Part shown: one piece after another, positions 26,840 through 38,501 of the stretch
Numbering within the stretch: the stretch's first letter is position 1
How the letters are laid out: the number at the start of each line of letters is the position of its first letter
Source: Bradyrhizobium ivorense
GTDB lineage: Bacteria > Pseudomonadota > Alphaproteobacteria > Rhizobiales > Xanthobacteraceae
Reading direction: 5' to 3'
Assembly (NCBI RefSeq): GCF_900696085.1
Contig: NZ_CAADFC020000011.1
Span: 62,001-126,000 of the forward strand
Length of the DNA stretch: 64,000 bases
Translations under genes and position numbers: made by a program
The notes under the pieces: generated by a model
Told to the model about the DNA's origin: nothing
Seen by the model: the letters and a program-made list of their open reading frames with translations, nothing else
Database searches by the model: none

Positions 26840-28218
26840 CCGCGACGGGCTCGCTCATGGACATCAAAGAATTTGGCGACCTTGGTCGGCAGCCTGGCGG
26901 GCTCATGGTGTGGCGAATCAACGTCCCCGAGCCGATCAGCTGGCGGGCTGACCCGCGCCGTCCGTCCTATGTTCAAGAGGAACATGTTCGCTCTGCGGAC
27001 GACGGCCGACCGGGCTGGCTCGGCGCAGCATTCGAGTTGCCAGGCGAGCTCAACGCCGCGGCGCTGACCAAAGCGATCCTCGGCTGGGTCGATCGGCATG
27101 AGGTATTACGCAGCCGATTGGCCAAGGATGGATCGGCAATGCATCGCGCCACGATTGATCCAGGCGCTGCAGCGCTTGAGAAAACCGTGGTGAGTGACTG
27201 CGCCGATAGCAACGAAATTGCTCAGCTCCTCGAAAAACTGTTTGACGCGGAGACCAACCCGCTGCGCTGGCCGGCGTATGTCTTCGTGACGATCAGCCGG
27301 CCGACATCCACGAGCCTCCTGCTCGCCTCCGACCACTCTGTTAGCGATGCCTACTCGATGGCCTTGGTACCATATGAGATCCACGAGCTGTACACAGCCG
27401 CGATACATCGAGTGGAACCCCAGCTGGCAGCGGTGCACAGCTATCTGGATCACGCCGAGGCCGAACGAGCGCGACTGACCGATCTAGCCGATGACCATCC
27501 TGCTATCGGCCATCGGCGCGAGCTGATCGCGGCGAACGGCGGTCAATTGCCGGACTTTCCGCTACCATTCGATGTGCCGGAAAGATCCTTGCAGCGGAGC
27601 GGAACAATGTGGCTGCTCGATGCGGTTGGCGCATCCGAGTTCGATCGCAGCTGCAGGTCCCAGGGCGGAAACGCGGTGACGGGAATTTTCGCCTGTCTGG
27701 CGCTGGCAGGAAAGACATTGGCAAACCAACGACAATTCCACGCCGTTGCGCCCTTTCACACCAGGTACGATCTGCGATCGATGCGTTCGGTTGGATGGTA
27801 TGTCGGGATGAGTCCGGTGAGCTTCCGGGTGGCCGATACGTTGCCGGAAATCCTGCATGCCACCCGGCTCGAACTTAAACGCGCCAAGAGAACGGCTCAG
27901 GTGCCATTTTCAAAGGCCATGGAGCTGGTCGGCACCACGCTGCGCGACCGTTTCATGGTCTCCTATATGGACAATCGGACAGTGCCCGGGTCGGACTGCT
28001 GGCCGCACTGGCGCACGATATTTCTGATTAGCCGCAGCTCCGATGCTTGCGAGACATACCTATGGGTCAGTCGCTGGCAACACGGAATTTCCGTGAACTT
28101 CCGCCACCCTGGTACAGCCACCGCGCGACGTGTGATGGATGACTATCTTGCTGAAGTAGCTGCGCAGGCCCACCTGATCAGCGGCGCTCGTCCGCTGCCG
28201 CGGCTCTCAATCGACTGA
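26836..28218 (+). CDS. Condensation/PapA-like acyltransferase, last gene of cluster A
   Basis: 460 aa from the GTG that overlaps the MFS stop (GTGA); ATG at 26857 is an alternative. The fold is that of NRPS condensation domains and stand-alone acyltransferases such as PapA5: FELPGELNAAALTKAILGWV near the start, then HEVLRSRL, the active-site motif SDHSVSDAYSM (HxxxD, His about 167 and Asp about 171 in place of HHxxxDG), and a C-terminal VGWYVGMSPVSFRV bridge segment. It would join an acyl group to a hydroxyl or amine. No carrier protein or ligase gene is nearby, so the acyl donor would be an acyl-CoA or a carrier encoded elsewhere. Confidence 0.82.
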   Translation: MTATGSLMDIKEFGDLGRQPGGLMVWRINVPEPISWRADPRRPSYVQEEHVRSADDGRPGWLGAAFELPGELNAAALTKAILGWVDRHEVLRSRLAKDGSAMHRATIDPGAAALEKTVVSDCADSNEIAQLLEKLFDAETNPLRWPAYVFVTISRPTSTSLLLASDHSVSDAYSMALVPYEIHELYTAAIHRVEPQLAAVHSYLDHAEAERARLTDLADDHPAIGHRRELIAANGGQLPDFPLPFDVPERSLQRSGTMWLLDAVGASEFDRSCRSQGGNAVTGIFACLALAGKTLANQRQFHAVAPFHTRYDLRSMRSVGWYVGMSPVSFRVADTLPEILHATRLELKRAKRTAQVPFSKAMELVGTTLRDRFMVSYMDNRTVPGSDCWPHWRTIFLISRSSDACETYLWVSRWQHGISVNFRHPGTATARRVMDDYLAEVAAQAHLISGARPLPRLSID

Positions 28219-28770
28219 AAGGGTGGCTGAGAGTTAACCTTCTTGACCAGGAACCGCTCGCGTTACGATCAAGAGCATGCGTGCTTGGGTGACGAGAAGC
28301 GAGCCAAATCCAGGAGCATGTCGAGAGCGCCACCTGCTCCGAGGCGGACGCAAGCATAGGCTCCGATCTGGCTCTATCATTTGGTTCGGGCGACTTTCTC
28401 GCAGGTGGCTTGCGAGCGATCAAGATGATCCTCGCCACGCCAAGTCGACACAATTCCTGCTCCGGACAATAGCATGTACAGTGCCGACCAGCATGTCGGG
28501 TTTACAACCAGCCAGATATTGCGATCAATGCGCGCTAGCATCCTCATATCCATGTTTTTCCTGCATAGAGCTAGCGATGGCACGGTCATTGCAGGTCTTC
28601 GTTCAATGAATGGATTCGCCTCTCGCACGGCAGGCGTTGATTTTTCGAAAGCTCATCGACGATGCTTTGTACCAGCGACGTATCGCAGATTACAAGCTGC
28701 AGCCGATGAGGGGCGACAAACTCGCTATGCACCACCCCACCGGCGATGGGCTGAACGCGAATGTTTCAGC
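28219..28770. other. Gene-less stretch after cluster A
   Basis: No gene recognised; base composition returns to that of the island. Confidence 0.4.
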
Positions 28771-29031
28771 ATGCCTTCTCATCGACGCAACAATAGCGAC
28801 GCCAAGCGCGTAATCGAAGTGGCTCATCTTAAGGATCTACGAGAAGTGATGCAGTTGCTTTGGCATTTGTTCGAAGCAGTGGACAGGCTTCCTAGAGGAC
28901 CAGAGCATACAGCAGCAGTTCAGACGATTAAACGCTTTGAGCGACGGCTGGCAGTGTTGGTTCAGGCATCTGAGAAAGCTCGAGCTGCTCGCCTCAGCGT
29001 CGCCGGCCGTGCCGGCCCAGCAAATAAATGA
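28771..29031 (+). CDS. Possible small helical protein (86 aa)
   Basis: A frame from the ATG at 28771 encodes a mostly helical, charged protein (HLKDLREVMQLLWHLFEAVD, then HTAAVQTIKRFERRL). A longer upstream extension looks like random translation. The family is not recognised, and the start lacks a strong ribosome site. Confidence 0.35.
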   Translation: MPSHRRNNSDAKRVIEVAHLKDLREVMQLLWHLFEAVDRLPRGPEHTAAVQTIKRFERRLAVLVQASEKARAARLSVAGRAGPANK

Positions 29032-29243
29032 TCTTCAAACAATCACAGAAACTATCGAGGGATTCCGCCTATGTGCGCTATCGCCAAGGCCTGCATGGCC
29101 ACCGCGACGTGAAAGGAACGATGGAGCGCGCCTGTCCGGACCGCAGTCCATTCGCTTGGTGATCGGCCGTCCTGCAGCGCTACGCTGCAGAGAACCGGGG
29201 CAGGTCTTCCAGCGGTAAATGAGGGCCGGATATCCGGCAGGCG

Positions 29244-29906
29244 CTAGAAGCGCGTATTCTTGAGCAATACATCACCTTCTACAGCATGGGGATAATGAGC
29301 CGCCACTTCGAATGACGGCAATAGATCAAGAATGGCTTGTAGCGACAATTGCCCCTCGTAGAGCTCCCGGTCGCTATATTCCGTGTAGACGAAGCGCGTA
29401 TTGCTGAAGGTTTGCATGCCGCCCGCAATGACGTCGGCCTCCGCGCCTTGGACATCCATCCAGATGAAATCAACCGTGTTCAGCTTAGCGTCGCTGCACC
29501 AATCGTCCAGCCGCCGGGTTTCAACCGAGAACGGGCGATCGAACCGAACCCAATCATACTCGGTAAGATGGTTTTTCGGGCGGCGTATCGAACCGGAAAG
29601 GTCCCACTCCTTCGCATCACCATCTGCATTGCTTGGATGGAAATCGATCGTTCCGTTTCGATCGCTGATCGCGATTTCCAGCAGCTTTACCTTAGCGAGG
29701 GACGGGCCCAGCCTCTTTTTGAAACGCGCGATCGCTCTGGGGTCGGGCTCAAAGCTGTAGATTTGAGCTTGCGGGCACAGGTTGAGAAAATGTTGCGTAT
29801 CGGTTCCGTCATTGCAGCCGATATCCAGGATAACAGGATTCGGTTTCTGAAGAAGTGAGACGATGTGCTGGTGTACTTCTACAGACGACACTGTTTGTCT
29901 TTCCAT
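29244..29906 (-). CDS. noeI: FkbM-family methyltransferase, probable Nod-factor fucose methyltransferase NoeI
   Basis: 220 aa from the ATG at 29906 (a TTG 75 bp upstream is possible). SAM-binding motif I is ILDIGCNDGTDTQHF (about 25-39), with YSFEPD, and the FkbM motif DFIWMDVQGAEADVI. The family O-methylates sugars. In rhizobia the symbiotic member NoeI methylates the 2-hydroxyl of the fucose on Nod factors, and length, start (MERQTVSSVEVHQ) and symbiosis-island context agree with it. No nod genes are adjacent, so the specific name is an inference; the FkbM family is certain. Confidence 0.65.
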   Translation of the reverse strand: MERQTVSSVEVHQHIVSLLQKPNPVILDIGCNDGTDTQHFLNLCPQAQIYSFEPDPRAIARFKKRLGPSLAKVKLLEIAISDRNGTIDFHPSNADGDAKEWDLSGSIRRPKNHLTEYDWVRFDRPFSVETRRLDDWCSDAKLNTVDFIWMDVQGAEADVIAGGMQTFSNTRFVYTEYSDRELYEGQLSLQAILDLLPSFEVAAHYPHAVEGDVLLKNTRF

Positions 29907-30820
29907 TGGCGCAGGGATCGGGTGAGCTTCATTCTCGCTACCGCAATCACACGCCAGACGTCCCTGCACAACGTATATCAACGTATATATTTAATGTGCT
30001 CGCCCAGCCCCTCCAGCCATGGCGGCGATCAATGTGACACGAACGGGAGCCTGTCACGGGGACCGCCGCAGCAATTGCCCTGCAACGGCAGCTTTATCAG
30101 GGGGCACTCGGGACCTGCACGAGGAGCGAATAGCAGATTCCGATGTGCCTCCAGCGGCCAACGGATCGGGTTCGTCGCACTTTAGAGCGGCCGCTTTTGA
30201 TGGGGCGGTTTCGGGCAGGGTGATCGCGTCCTGAATGACAATGTCAATCACCTCGAGCGCAGTTAGCGACCAGCCAAATGTCACGCTGCCAGCTAACGGC
30301 CGCCTTTCCAAGTTCGCGCAGTCGCGACTTTTCGAGATCGCAGCCATGGATTGCTCGGCCTGAAGCGGGACGCGATCACGCTGAACGTTGATGGGGACGA
30401 CTCCTGGTCGGCCGGCCGCGGCTTAAGGATGACCACCGAACTCCTCGCACAGATAAGCGTACCGCTCCAATACGCATATCAACCGGCAACAGCATATTGT
30501 CAGTCGTTGGTGCACGCATTCCGACGCACTGCTGCACCGAGTTTGTCCGGATCCAGACAATCATCGATGTCTCGAAGGCAGGCACATACCACGAAGCCTT
30601 CGCAAAACTGCACTGTGCGCGAGGCACGAAGATTGCTTTTTATGCTCGGCATCGGCGCCCGCGCTTCGCAGCATCGATGATGTGGTGACGAGTCACGACA
30701 CGGCGTCGCTTTCGCCTTTGAGAGACACAAAGAACCGTGGCAGCGAGCAGTGACATCTGAGCCACAGGAGAGAGGAACGATTGGTCATTGGCGATCGCCT
30801 CGGCGGCGGACTTCATAGCC
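29907..30820. other. Gene-less stretch
   Basis: About 0.9 kb with only unrecognised short frames on both strands. Confidence 0.4.
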
Positions 30821-31666
30821 ATGCCAGTCGATAGGCCGATTCGACAATCACGATATTTTTTGCACCTGTGTTTCGTGGGCCTCGTATTGCTTGCCGGCAT
30901 ATCCATGCTGGTGGCGAGCACGCCTGTGGCGCCGGTCACCTGCTCCAATGACTGCGGTTCGGGGAGTTCTCGAGCAAAGTTCCTTTCGTTATCGATCTTG
31001 GATTTCAAGCAATCGCAACGACGTCCCGTGCCGACGAGAGCTGTCGTCGACATCTTCTGCCTCGATCAGACCAATGCTACGCAGGCGACCGCTAGCTTTG
31101 CAGCACTCTCGTGCCCTCGCCGGTGGACGAAGTCGCTGAGCAGCGATGACCAACAACCGAACTGCATCCGTCGCATCCCAGAACAATGTGCGGAGGATCA
31201 GGTTGCGGATTTCGCCGGAATAAAGGTTACCGGGCAGCAGCGTCCGAAGCTCTATGGGGATTGGCTTGCCATTTTTGATCCGATATCCACTGTCGCCTCA
31301 AGGGGAAGCCATACATTTACATCCTCCAACGGCACCACGATCACCTACACTCTGATCATGGCCTTTAATGCCAGCCGTGACGCCTTTGGGCCTCAGGTGT
31401 ACATGGACGCAGACAATAAAGCTGCGGTTTGCGCGATCTCGCCGTCCGACACGGAAACAATCTCAGGATTTCGGAATTCGTTGGCTGACGCTTTTGTCCA
31501 AGAGGCTGGCGATCCCGGGAGAGGAATTCCTCGCGTAAACGTGGAACGATCCTTTGCGGACAATTGGGCTACCGAGGCGACGAATGGCATTCTGAGCCGT
31601 TGTCTGCTGGCCACGAATGGGGGAGCCGCTCCAATAATGATAGCTGCTCATGGATCAGGGCATTGA
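30821..31666 (+). CDS. Membrane-anchored or exported hypothetical protein (281 aa)
   Basis: From the ATG at 30821 the protein starts MPVDRPIRQSRYFLHLCFVG followed by LVLLAGISMLVAS, an uncleaved anchor or signal segment. The rest is extracytoplasmic-looking, with several Cys residues and a Ser/Thr-rich region (RGSHTFTSSNGTTITYTLIM). No enzyme motif is recognised. An in-frame TTG at 30788 is an alternative start. It stands alone. I regard it as real because of the membrane segment and consistent coding character. Confidence 0.55.
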   Translation: MPVDRPIRQSRYFLHLCFVGLVLLAGISMLVASTPVAPVTCSNDCGSGSSRAKFLSLSILDFKQSQRRPVPTRAVVDIFCLDQTNATQATASFAALSCPRRWTKSLSSDDQQPNCIRRIPEQCAEDQVADFAGIKVTGQQRPKLYGDWLAIFDPISTVASRGSHTFTSSNGTTITYTLIMAFNASRDAFGPQVYMDADNKAAVCAISPSDTETISGFRNSLADAFVQEAGDPGRGIPRVNVERSFADNWATEATNGILSRCLLATNGGAAPIMIAAHGSGH

Positions 31667-32362
31667 CCTTGATTGAGTTCAGTCTGTCCCGGAACCACCA
31701 TTTTCAGGGACGATTCTGCAAATCAAAGACACGGGTGATACTTGCTGCCAGGTGATACCAACGCTCTGGCGTCAAACGTGAAGCAGCACTGATCCCGGCA
31801 AGCGCCGCACCGGCAATTGTAAGCCACTGATTGCTTTGTTGGCCGCCAGGACCGCGGCGATCTAATCGGCCTTCATAGAGGTAAACCCGGCCAGAAGACG
31901 GCGGCAATTCAGCAAGCTTCGCTGAGGGCGAACGCGTACTCGACGAGCACAAGATCGTCAGACCGAACATCGTGGCGTACTGAAGAGGCTTCCGGTAGGA
32001 CAGAGCCGGCGGACTAGCTTGGCGGTTGCCTTCATGAGGTTGGTAACTCGCACGGCAACGAGCGTTCTAGTTCATCGCGCTTACGAGCGTGAACACCGGC
32101 CGAGCGCGCGCGTGGCAGCGGTGATTGCAGGGACTAAAGCTTCGGGCATCGTCACCATTGACAATTCGTGTCGTGGCTGCGCCGATCCGCGTCAAATCCG
32201 AGACGTCAATGTCACAGAATCTACAGTCATGGCTCGCCAACGTCAGCAAAGATGCAATGGCACGTCGATTGCTTCAGATTCGAGACATTGCGTGCTGTCG
32301 ATGACGGCTCGCAATCCCGTAAAGGCTAAGATGGACTCGTCCGATTGATTGGAATCAATGCT
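31667..32362. other. Gene-less stretch
   Basis: No gene recognised on either strand. Confidence 0.4.
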
Positions 32363-34876
32363 ATGTTGGAGCCGTCGCTCGGATCGTGCTGCGCGAGCGT
32401 TAGCCAGGATTGTCGCCGTTCTTCTCCCGCTCGACAGGTACGCCTTACTGAGCCAGCGACACCTCTGGAGTGGACAGTTGCGATCGCTGGCCGCCGTGGC
32501 TTAACGCTTATGGTCGCGGGTGTTGTTGCGACTGCCTGTGCCGTCGTTGCGCCCGCGACCGCATCGGCGCAGGGTTTCATCTACAATCAGCACCAACCGC
32601 GAGCTAACAGGGCAAAGCTGATCGACGACAATCACATGCTCGTGCAGGCGACCGAGATCGACTACGACTACAACAACAGCCGCATCTCGGCGGTCGGCAA
32701 CGTGCAGATGTTCTACAACGGCACCAGCGTCGAGGCCGACAAGGTCATCTACGACCAGAAGACCAAGCGTCTTCATGCCGAAGGCAACATCCGCATGACC
32801 GATGCGGAAGGCAAGATCACCTACGCCAACATCATGGATCTCAGCGACGACTACCGTGACGGTTTCGTCGATTCGCTGCGCGTCGACACCGAAGACCAGA
32901 CCCGCATGGCGGCGACCCGCGCCGACCGCTCCAGCGGCAATTACACCGTGTTCGACAACGGCGTTTATACCGCCTGCGCGCCCTGTAAGGACGATCCGAA
33001 GAAGCCGCCGCTCTGGCAGGTCAAGGGCGCGCGCATCATCCACAACCAGCAGGAGAAGATGCTCTATTTCGAGAACGCCCAGATCGAGTTCTTCGGCGTT
33101 CCGATGGCGTATCTGCCCTACTTCTCGACGCCCGACCCGACCGTGAAGCGCAAGAGCGGCTTCCTGATGCCGGGCTTCACCTCGTACACGGCCTTCGGGT
33201 ACGGCGTCGAAGTCCCCTATTATTTCGCGCTCGCGCCCGACTTCGACGCGACCTTCAACCCGCGCTTCACCACGAAGCAGGGCGTGCTGCTGCAGGGCGA
33301 ATTCCGCCAGCGCCTGCAGGACGGCGCCTATCAGGTCCGCCTCTACGGCATCGACCAGACCGATCCCGGCGCGTTCAAGGGCCTGCCCGGCGACCGCCAA
33401 TTCCGCGGCGGCATCGAGACCAAGGGCCAGTTCGCGCTCAACGACAAATGGACCTGGGGCTGGGACGGCGTGCTGCTGTCCGACTACTACTTCATGTCCG
33501 ACTACCGGCTCGCCCAGTACAAGGATCCGTTCGGCTCGTTCATGTCGCTGCCGACGGAAGCGATCTCGCAGCTCTATCTGACCGGCGTCGGCAACCGCAG
33601 CTTCTTCGACGCGCGCACGATCTATTACCTCAGCTTCTCCGGTAACCAGAACCAGGTCCCGGTGGTCGCTCCGGTGATCGACTACAACAACGTGATCAAC
33701 AGTCCGGTGCTCGGCGGCGAGTTCAGCTACAGGTTCAACTTCACCAACCTGACCCGTGAAACCGCGGTGTTCGATCCGATCACGACACTCGCCAGCACCA
33801 GCGCGCTGTGCAGCCTCACGTCCGCCGATCCGCTGGCGCGGACGCCGTCGCAGTGCCTGCTGCGCGGCATGCCGGGCACCTACACCCGCCTGACGGCGGA
33901 GGCGCAGTGGCGCAAGTCGTTCACCGACCCGTTCGGCCAGATCTGGACGCCGTTCGCCAGCGTGCGCGCCGACGCCATCAACGCCGATATTTCGAATCAG
34001 CCGGGCGTGTCCAACTTCCTGCCGGTCGGCGACACCCAGACGGTGCGCTTCATGCCGACCGTCGGCCTCGAATACCGCTACCCGTTCATCAACGTGCAGC
34101 CGTGGGGCACGACGACCGTCGAGCCGATCGCGCAGGTCATCATCCGGCCGGACGAACCAAAGGCCGGCAAGCTTCCTAACGAGGACGCACAAAGTTTTGT
34201 ATTCGACACCAGCAACCTGTTTGCGGTCGACAAGTTCTCCGGCTACGACCGCGTCGAGGGCGGCAGCCGCGCCAATGTCGGCGTGCAGGCGACGACGCAG
34301 TTCGATCGCGGCGGCAGCATCAAGGCGATGTTCGGCCAGTCCTACCAGCTGTTCGGGCTGAACTCGTTCGCGGTTGCCGACGTCACCAACACCGGCGTCG
34401 ACTCCGGCCTGCAGAACCCGCGCTCGGACTATGTCGCCAGCCTCGCCTATTCGCCCAACAGGACCTTCACGTTCAGCGTGCGCTCGCGCATGGACGAGGC
34501 GACCAGGAACATCAACCGGTTCGAGGCTCAGGCCAGCGCGAACTTCGACCGCTGGTCTGCAAGCGTGACGTATGGCGACTATGCGGCGCAGCCGGAGCTC
34601 GGCTATCAGGCGCGCCGCGAGGGGATTATGACCACCGGTTCGCTTAAAGTCGTCGCGAATTGGGTGGTGACGGGTTCGGCGCGTTGGGATCTCCAGTCCA
34701 ACAACATCAATCAGTATGTTTTCGGCGCTGGCTATGTCGACGATTGCTTCGTTCTGGCGGCGAACTACGTAAGTTCCTACAACTACTCCGTTGGTTCGAC
34801 ACCGCCAGTGCTGAACAAGACCTACCTTCTCACTCTCGGTTTACGAACGATCGGGAACAACTCGGTCAATTTTTGA
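32363..34876 (+). CDS. lptD: LptD (OstA/Imp) LPS-assembly outer-membrane protein, paralogue
   Basis: About 837 aa, normal LptD length for the order. After a signal region (RRGLTLMVAGVVATACAVVA, cleavage near ATASAQ) comes the OstA/LptD N-terminal jelly-roll (DDNHMLVQATEIDYDYNNSR, KRLHAEGNIRMTDAEGKITY), then a long beta-barrel ending in TLGLRTIGNNSVNF with the usual terminal Phe. A CxxC near ACAPCKDD could take part in disulfides. It inserts LPS at the outer leaflet together with LptE. LptD is normally a single essential housekeeping gene followed by surA and pdxA; here it stands alone beside symbiotic groESL, so it is probably a second, island-borne copy. ATG at 32363 was chosen over a TTG 18 bp upstream. 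Confidence 0.9.
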   Translation: MLEPSLGSCCASVSQDCRRSSPARQVRLTEPATPLEWTVAIAGRRGLTLMVAGVVATACAVVAPATASAQGFIYNQHQPRANRAKLIDDNHMLVQATEIDYDYNNSRISAVGNVQMFYNGTSVEADKVIYDQKTKRLHAEGNIRMTDAEGKITYANIMDLSDDYRDGFVDSLRVDTEDQTRMAATRADRSSGNYTVFDNGVYTACAPCKDDPKKPPLWQVKGARIIHNQQEKMLYFENAQIEFFGVPMAYLPYFSTPDPTVKRKSGFLMPGFTSYTAFGYGVEVPYYFALAPDFDATFNPRFTTKQGVLLQGEFRQRLQDGAYQVRLYGIDQTDPGAFKGLPGDRQFRGGIETKGQFALNDKWTWGWDGVLLSDYYFMSDYRLAQYKDPFGSFMSLPTEAISQLYLTGVGNRSFFDARTIYYLSFSGNQNQVPVVAPVIDYNNVINSPVLGGEFSYRFNFTNLTRETAVFDPITTLASTSALCSLTSADPLARTPSQCLLRGMPGTYTRLTAEAQWRKSFTDPFGQIWTPFASVRADAINADISNQPGVSNFLPVGDTQTVRFMPTVGLEYRYPFINVQPWGTTTVEPIAQVIIRPDEPKAGKLPNEDAQSFVFDTSNLFAVDKFSGYDRVEGGSRANVGVQATTQFDRGGSIKAMFGQSYQLFGLNSFAVADVTNTGVDSGLQNPRSDYVASLAYSPNRTFTFSVRSRMDEATRNINRFEAQASANFDRWSASVTYGDYAAQPELGYQARREGIMTTGSLKVVANWVVTGSARWDLQSNNINQYVFGAGYVDDCFVLAANYVSSYNYSVGSTPPVLNKTYLLTLGLRTIGNNSVNF

Positions 34877-35284
34877 GCGACGGTGTATCACTTCCGGAGA
34901 GGGACAATTCACAGTGCGATTCTGGAAAAGCACACTGCTTGTTTACGGAAGCCGGTCTGAATCGAGATAGTTGGCACATCTGTTATTCCGCCCCTACATC
35001 ATATTCATCGAGCGGGCTTCTTGACCAACTCTTCAGCATCGCACGCATCGCCGTACCAAGCTGCCTGGAGACAATGTCTGGCAAACTAGTGCAGCCCTGG
35101 CAGCATCGTCTGAACTCTGGAACAGCTGGCGGCAAGACATTTCTGCAATGCTCATCGGATGCTTTTTTCGCCAATCGCGGCTGCACGCGATTGGCGTTCT
35201 GGCACGCGACTTTGATCAAAGTAATCTCCGCCACTGCAATCGAGAACCGTGGAGCTCAATGTGGCCGGATCTGACGATACGCAA
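34877..35284. other. Intergenic region between lptD and the groES control region
   Basis: No gene recognised. GCGATTGGC/GCCAATCGC near 35170-35193 is a short inverted repeat. Confidence 0.4.
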
Positions 35285-35300
35285 TGTCATGTTAGCAACA
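35285..35300 (+). promoter_or_regulatory. NifA-type upstream activator site
   Basis: TGT-N10-ACA (TGTCATGTTAGCAACA), the NifA binding consensus, 103 bp before the -24/-12 promoter of groES. Position and spacing fit NifA-activated genes in Bradyrhizobium; the symbiotic groESL copy there is known to be NifA-controlled. Confidence 0.75.
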
Positions 35301-35401
35301 GCTTGGCTGGTTGTGTACATGACGGCGTCTGTTTCCGACTGGCACACACAGGCCATGCGTGCGATTCAGCTGAACCGCAGGCAGAGTCGCTCCGCTCACC
35401 T

Positions 35402-35420
35402 TTGGCCTGGCTCTTGCTAT
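35402..35420 (+). promoter_or_regulatory. Sigma-54 (-24/-12) promoter of groESL
   Basis: TTGGCCTGGCTCTTGCTAT matches the RpoN consensus (YTGGCACGNNNNTTGCW): the GG at 35404-35405 and GC at 35416-35417 are exactly 12 apart. It lies 58 bp before the groES start. Confidence 0.85.
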
Positions 35421-35477
35421 CATGAACGCTGTTACAATGTGGCGTTCGCCACTCGTTCAAACGCTCAGGAGACCTCT

Positions 35478-35792
35478 ATGAATTTCCGTCCGCTTCACGA
35501 CCGCGTCGTGGTCAAACGCATCGACGCCGAAGAGAAGACCGCTGGCGGCATCATCATTCCGGACACTGCCAAGGAAAAGCCCTCCCAGGGCGAAGTCATC
35601 GCCGTCGGCCCGGGCGGTCGCGATGAGACGGGCAAGTTGATTCCGATCGATGTCCAGGTCGGCGACCGCGTGTTGTTCGGCAAATGGTCGGGCACCGAGG
35701 TCAAGATCGACAGTCAGGAGTTGTTGATCATGAAGGAGAGCGACATCATGGGCGTTCTTACTGATGTTTTTTCCAAGAAGAAAGCCGCCTAG
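35478..35792 (+). CDS. groES: Co-chaperonin GroES
   Basis: 104 aa, the normal length. [15 protein letters not shown] start, mobile loop [18 protein letters not shown] (about 16-33), and [29 protein letters not shown] near the end. AGGAG before the ATG sets the start; a frame open far upstream is not coding. It caps GroEL for ATP-driven folding in the cytosol. It is first in a groES-groEL operon (82 bp gap) driven by a sigma-54/NifA-type promoter, so it should be induced under low oxygen in nodules. Confidence 0.97.
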   Translation: MNFRPLHDRVVVKRIDAEEKTAGGIIIPDTAKEKPSQGEVIAVGPGGRDETGKLIPIDVQVGDRVLFGKWSGTEVKIDSQELLIMKESDIMGVLTDVFSKKKAA

Positions 35793-35862
35793 TCCAGCGC
35801 TCACCACTCACCCCCTGACGAGCGCCTTGCCGGGCGCGCCGAAGGATGAGAAATTGAACTGA

Positions 35863-37515
<1,653 letters not shown>

Positions 37516-37542
37516 TCCCTCCTCTTAAAGGTTTGACAGGCA

Positions 37543-37569
37543 GAACCCTGGCAGAAATGCCAGGGTTCT
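37543..37569 (+). terminator. Hairpin after groEL
   Basis: GAACCCTGGCA-GAAA-TGCCAGGGTTC, a perfect 11-bp stem 28 bp after the groEL stop. There is no T-tract, so it may be a Rho-dependent end or mRNA 3' stabiliser. Confidence 0.7.
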
Positions 37570-38501
37570 CGACTTCGGGTAAGTTCGCAACCACGCAGCC
37601 ATCGTCAGCTTGAGTTGGATCGGCAGGTTGGCCCGACAACGCCAACGACCGAAACCATCCAGCCATGTTATCCGTTGGGTTAACCCGGCAAGTGCACTGA
37701 TCGCGCGCTAATGGAATTCACCGATCAACCACGGCATATAAATGACGTTCCATGAGCTCTCGTTCTTGGACCGGGTATCCCGGATCTCTCAATTCCCCGC
37801 ATGATCCAGATCGAACCGAAAATCTGTGTGCGTTAGCAGGTTATCTAGTCAACGCTGAGTGATCACACGGCCACGCAGATGAGGGGAAATGAGTTTTGAC
37901 GAAAGAGCCGCTCGCCCAAGACGCACAATTTCGAAAAATAACGCGTGTGAATGTCAGCGAAAAACTCGCCATGGGTCCCGGCCCGCCCAGGTATCCCAAT
38001 CCTGCCCCCTCAGCTGCTGACTGGTTCCGTTTTAGAGAAATCCGACTTTTGGCCTAAACATCGGCGCTAACGATCGTATCGCTTTGGTTTGCGAGACCGG
38101 AAAGAAGCCCAATAGCCAGCGAAGCTGCCCGTCATTGGCGCCGTCGAGCCGTAGGGCAGGTGCGATCGCTTAAGTTCTCGACCGCTGATGCCTTAATGAA
38201 CCGGATCTGATTTGTGGAACTAGTTCGGCTGGATTTTAACGGAGGCTGCTGAACCGGAATCCGCATCCGCTGTTCCCAAATTGGCTCCCATCGCGGCATG
38301 GTTTCAAACACGGATATACCGTGCGAACCACTGCGGCGCAGAAGTCGCTCGGATTGAAGTCAAGTCCCGCGTGTGGTAGGCGATCGCTTGCCGGCCCAGA
38401 AAGAGGCTCGGTGCTCTCAGCGCGCCAATCGGTCCGGAAATGGAACGCCTAGAATTTACGACCGTTCGCAATTTATTTACCGATCGCTCGTTGTTTGTAG
38501 A
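37570..38501. other. Gene-less stretch
   Basis: No frame over 60 codons and nothing recognised in 0.9 kb. Confidence 0.5.

Noticed and set aside
32501..34192. 563-codon minus-strand frame
   Set aside because: Antisense to lptD; Arg/Val/Glu-rich composition typical of the complement of a GC-rich gene, no family.
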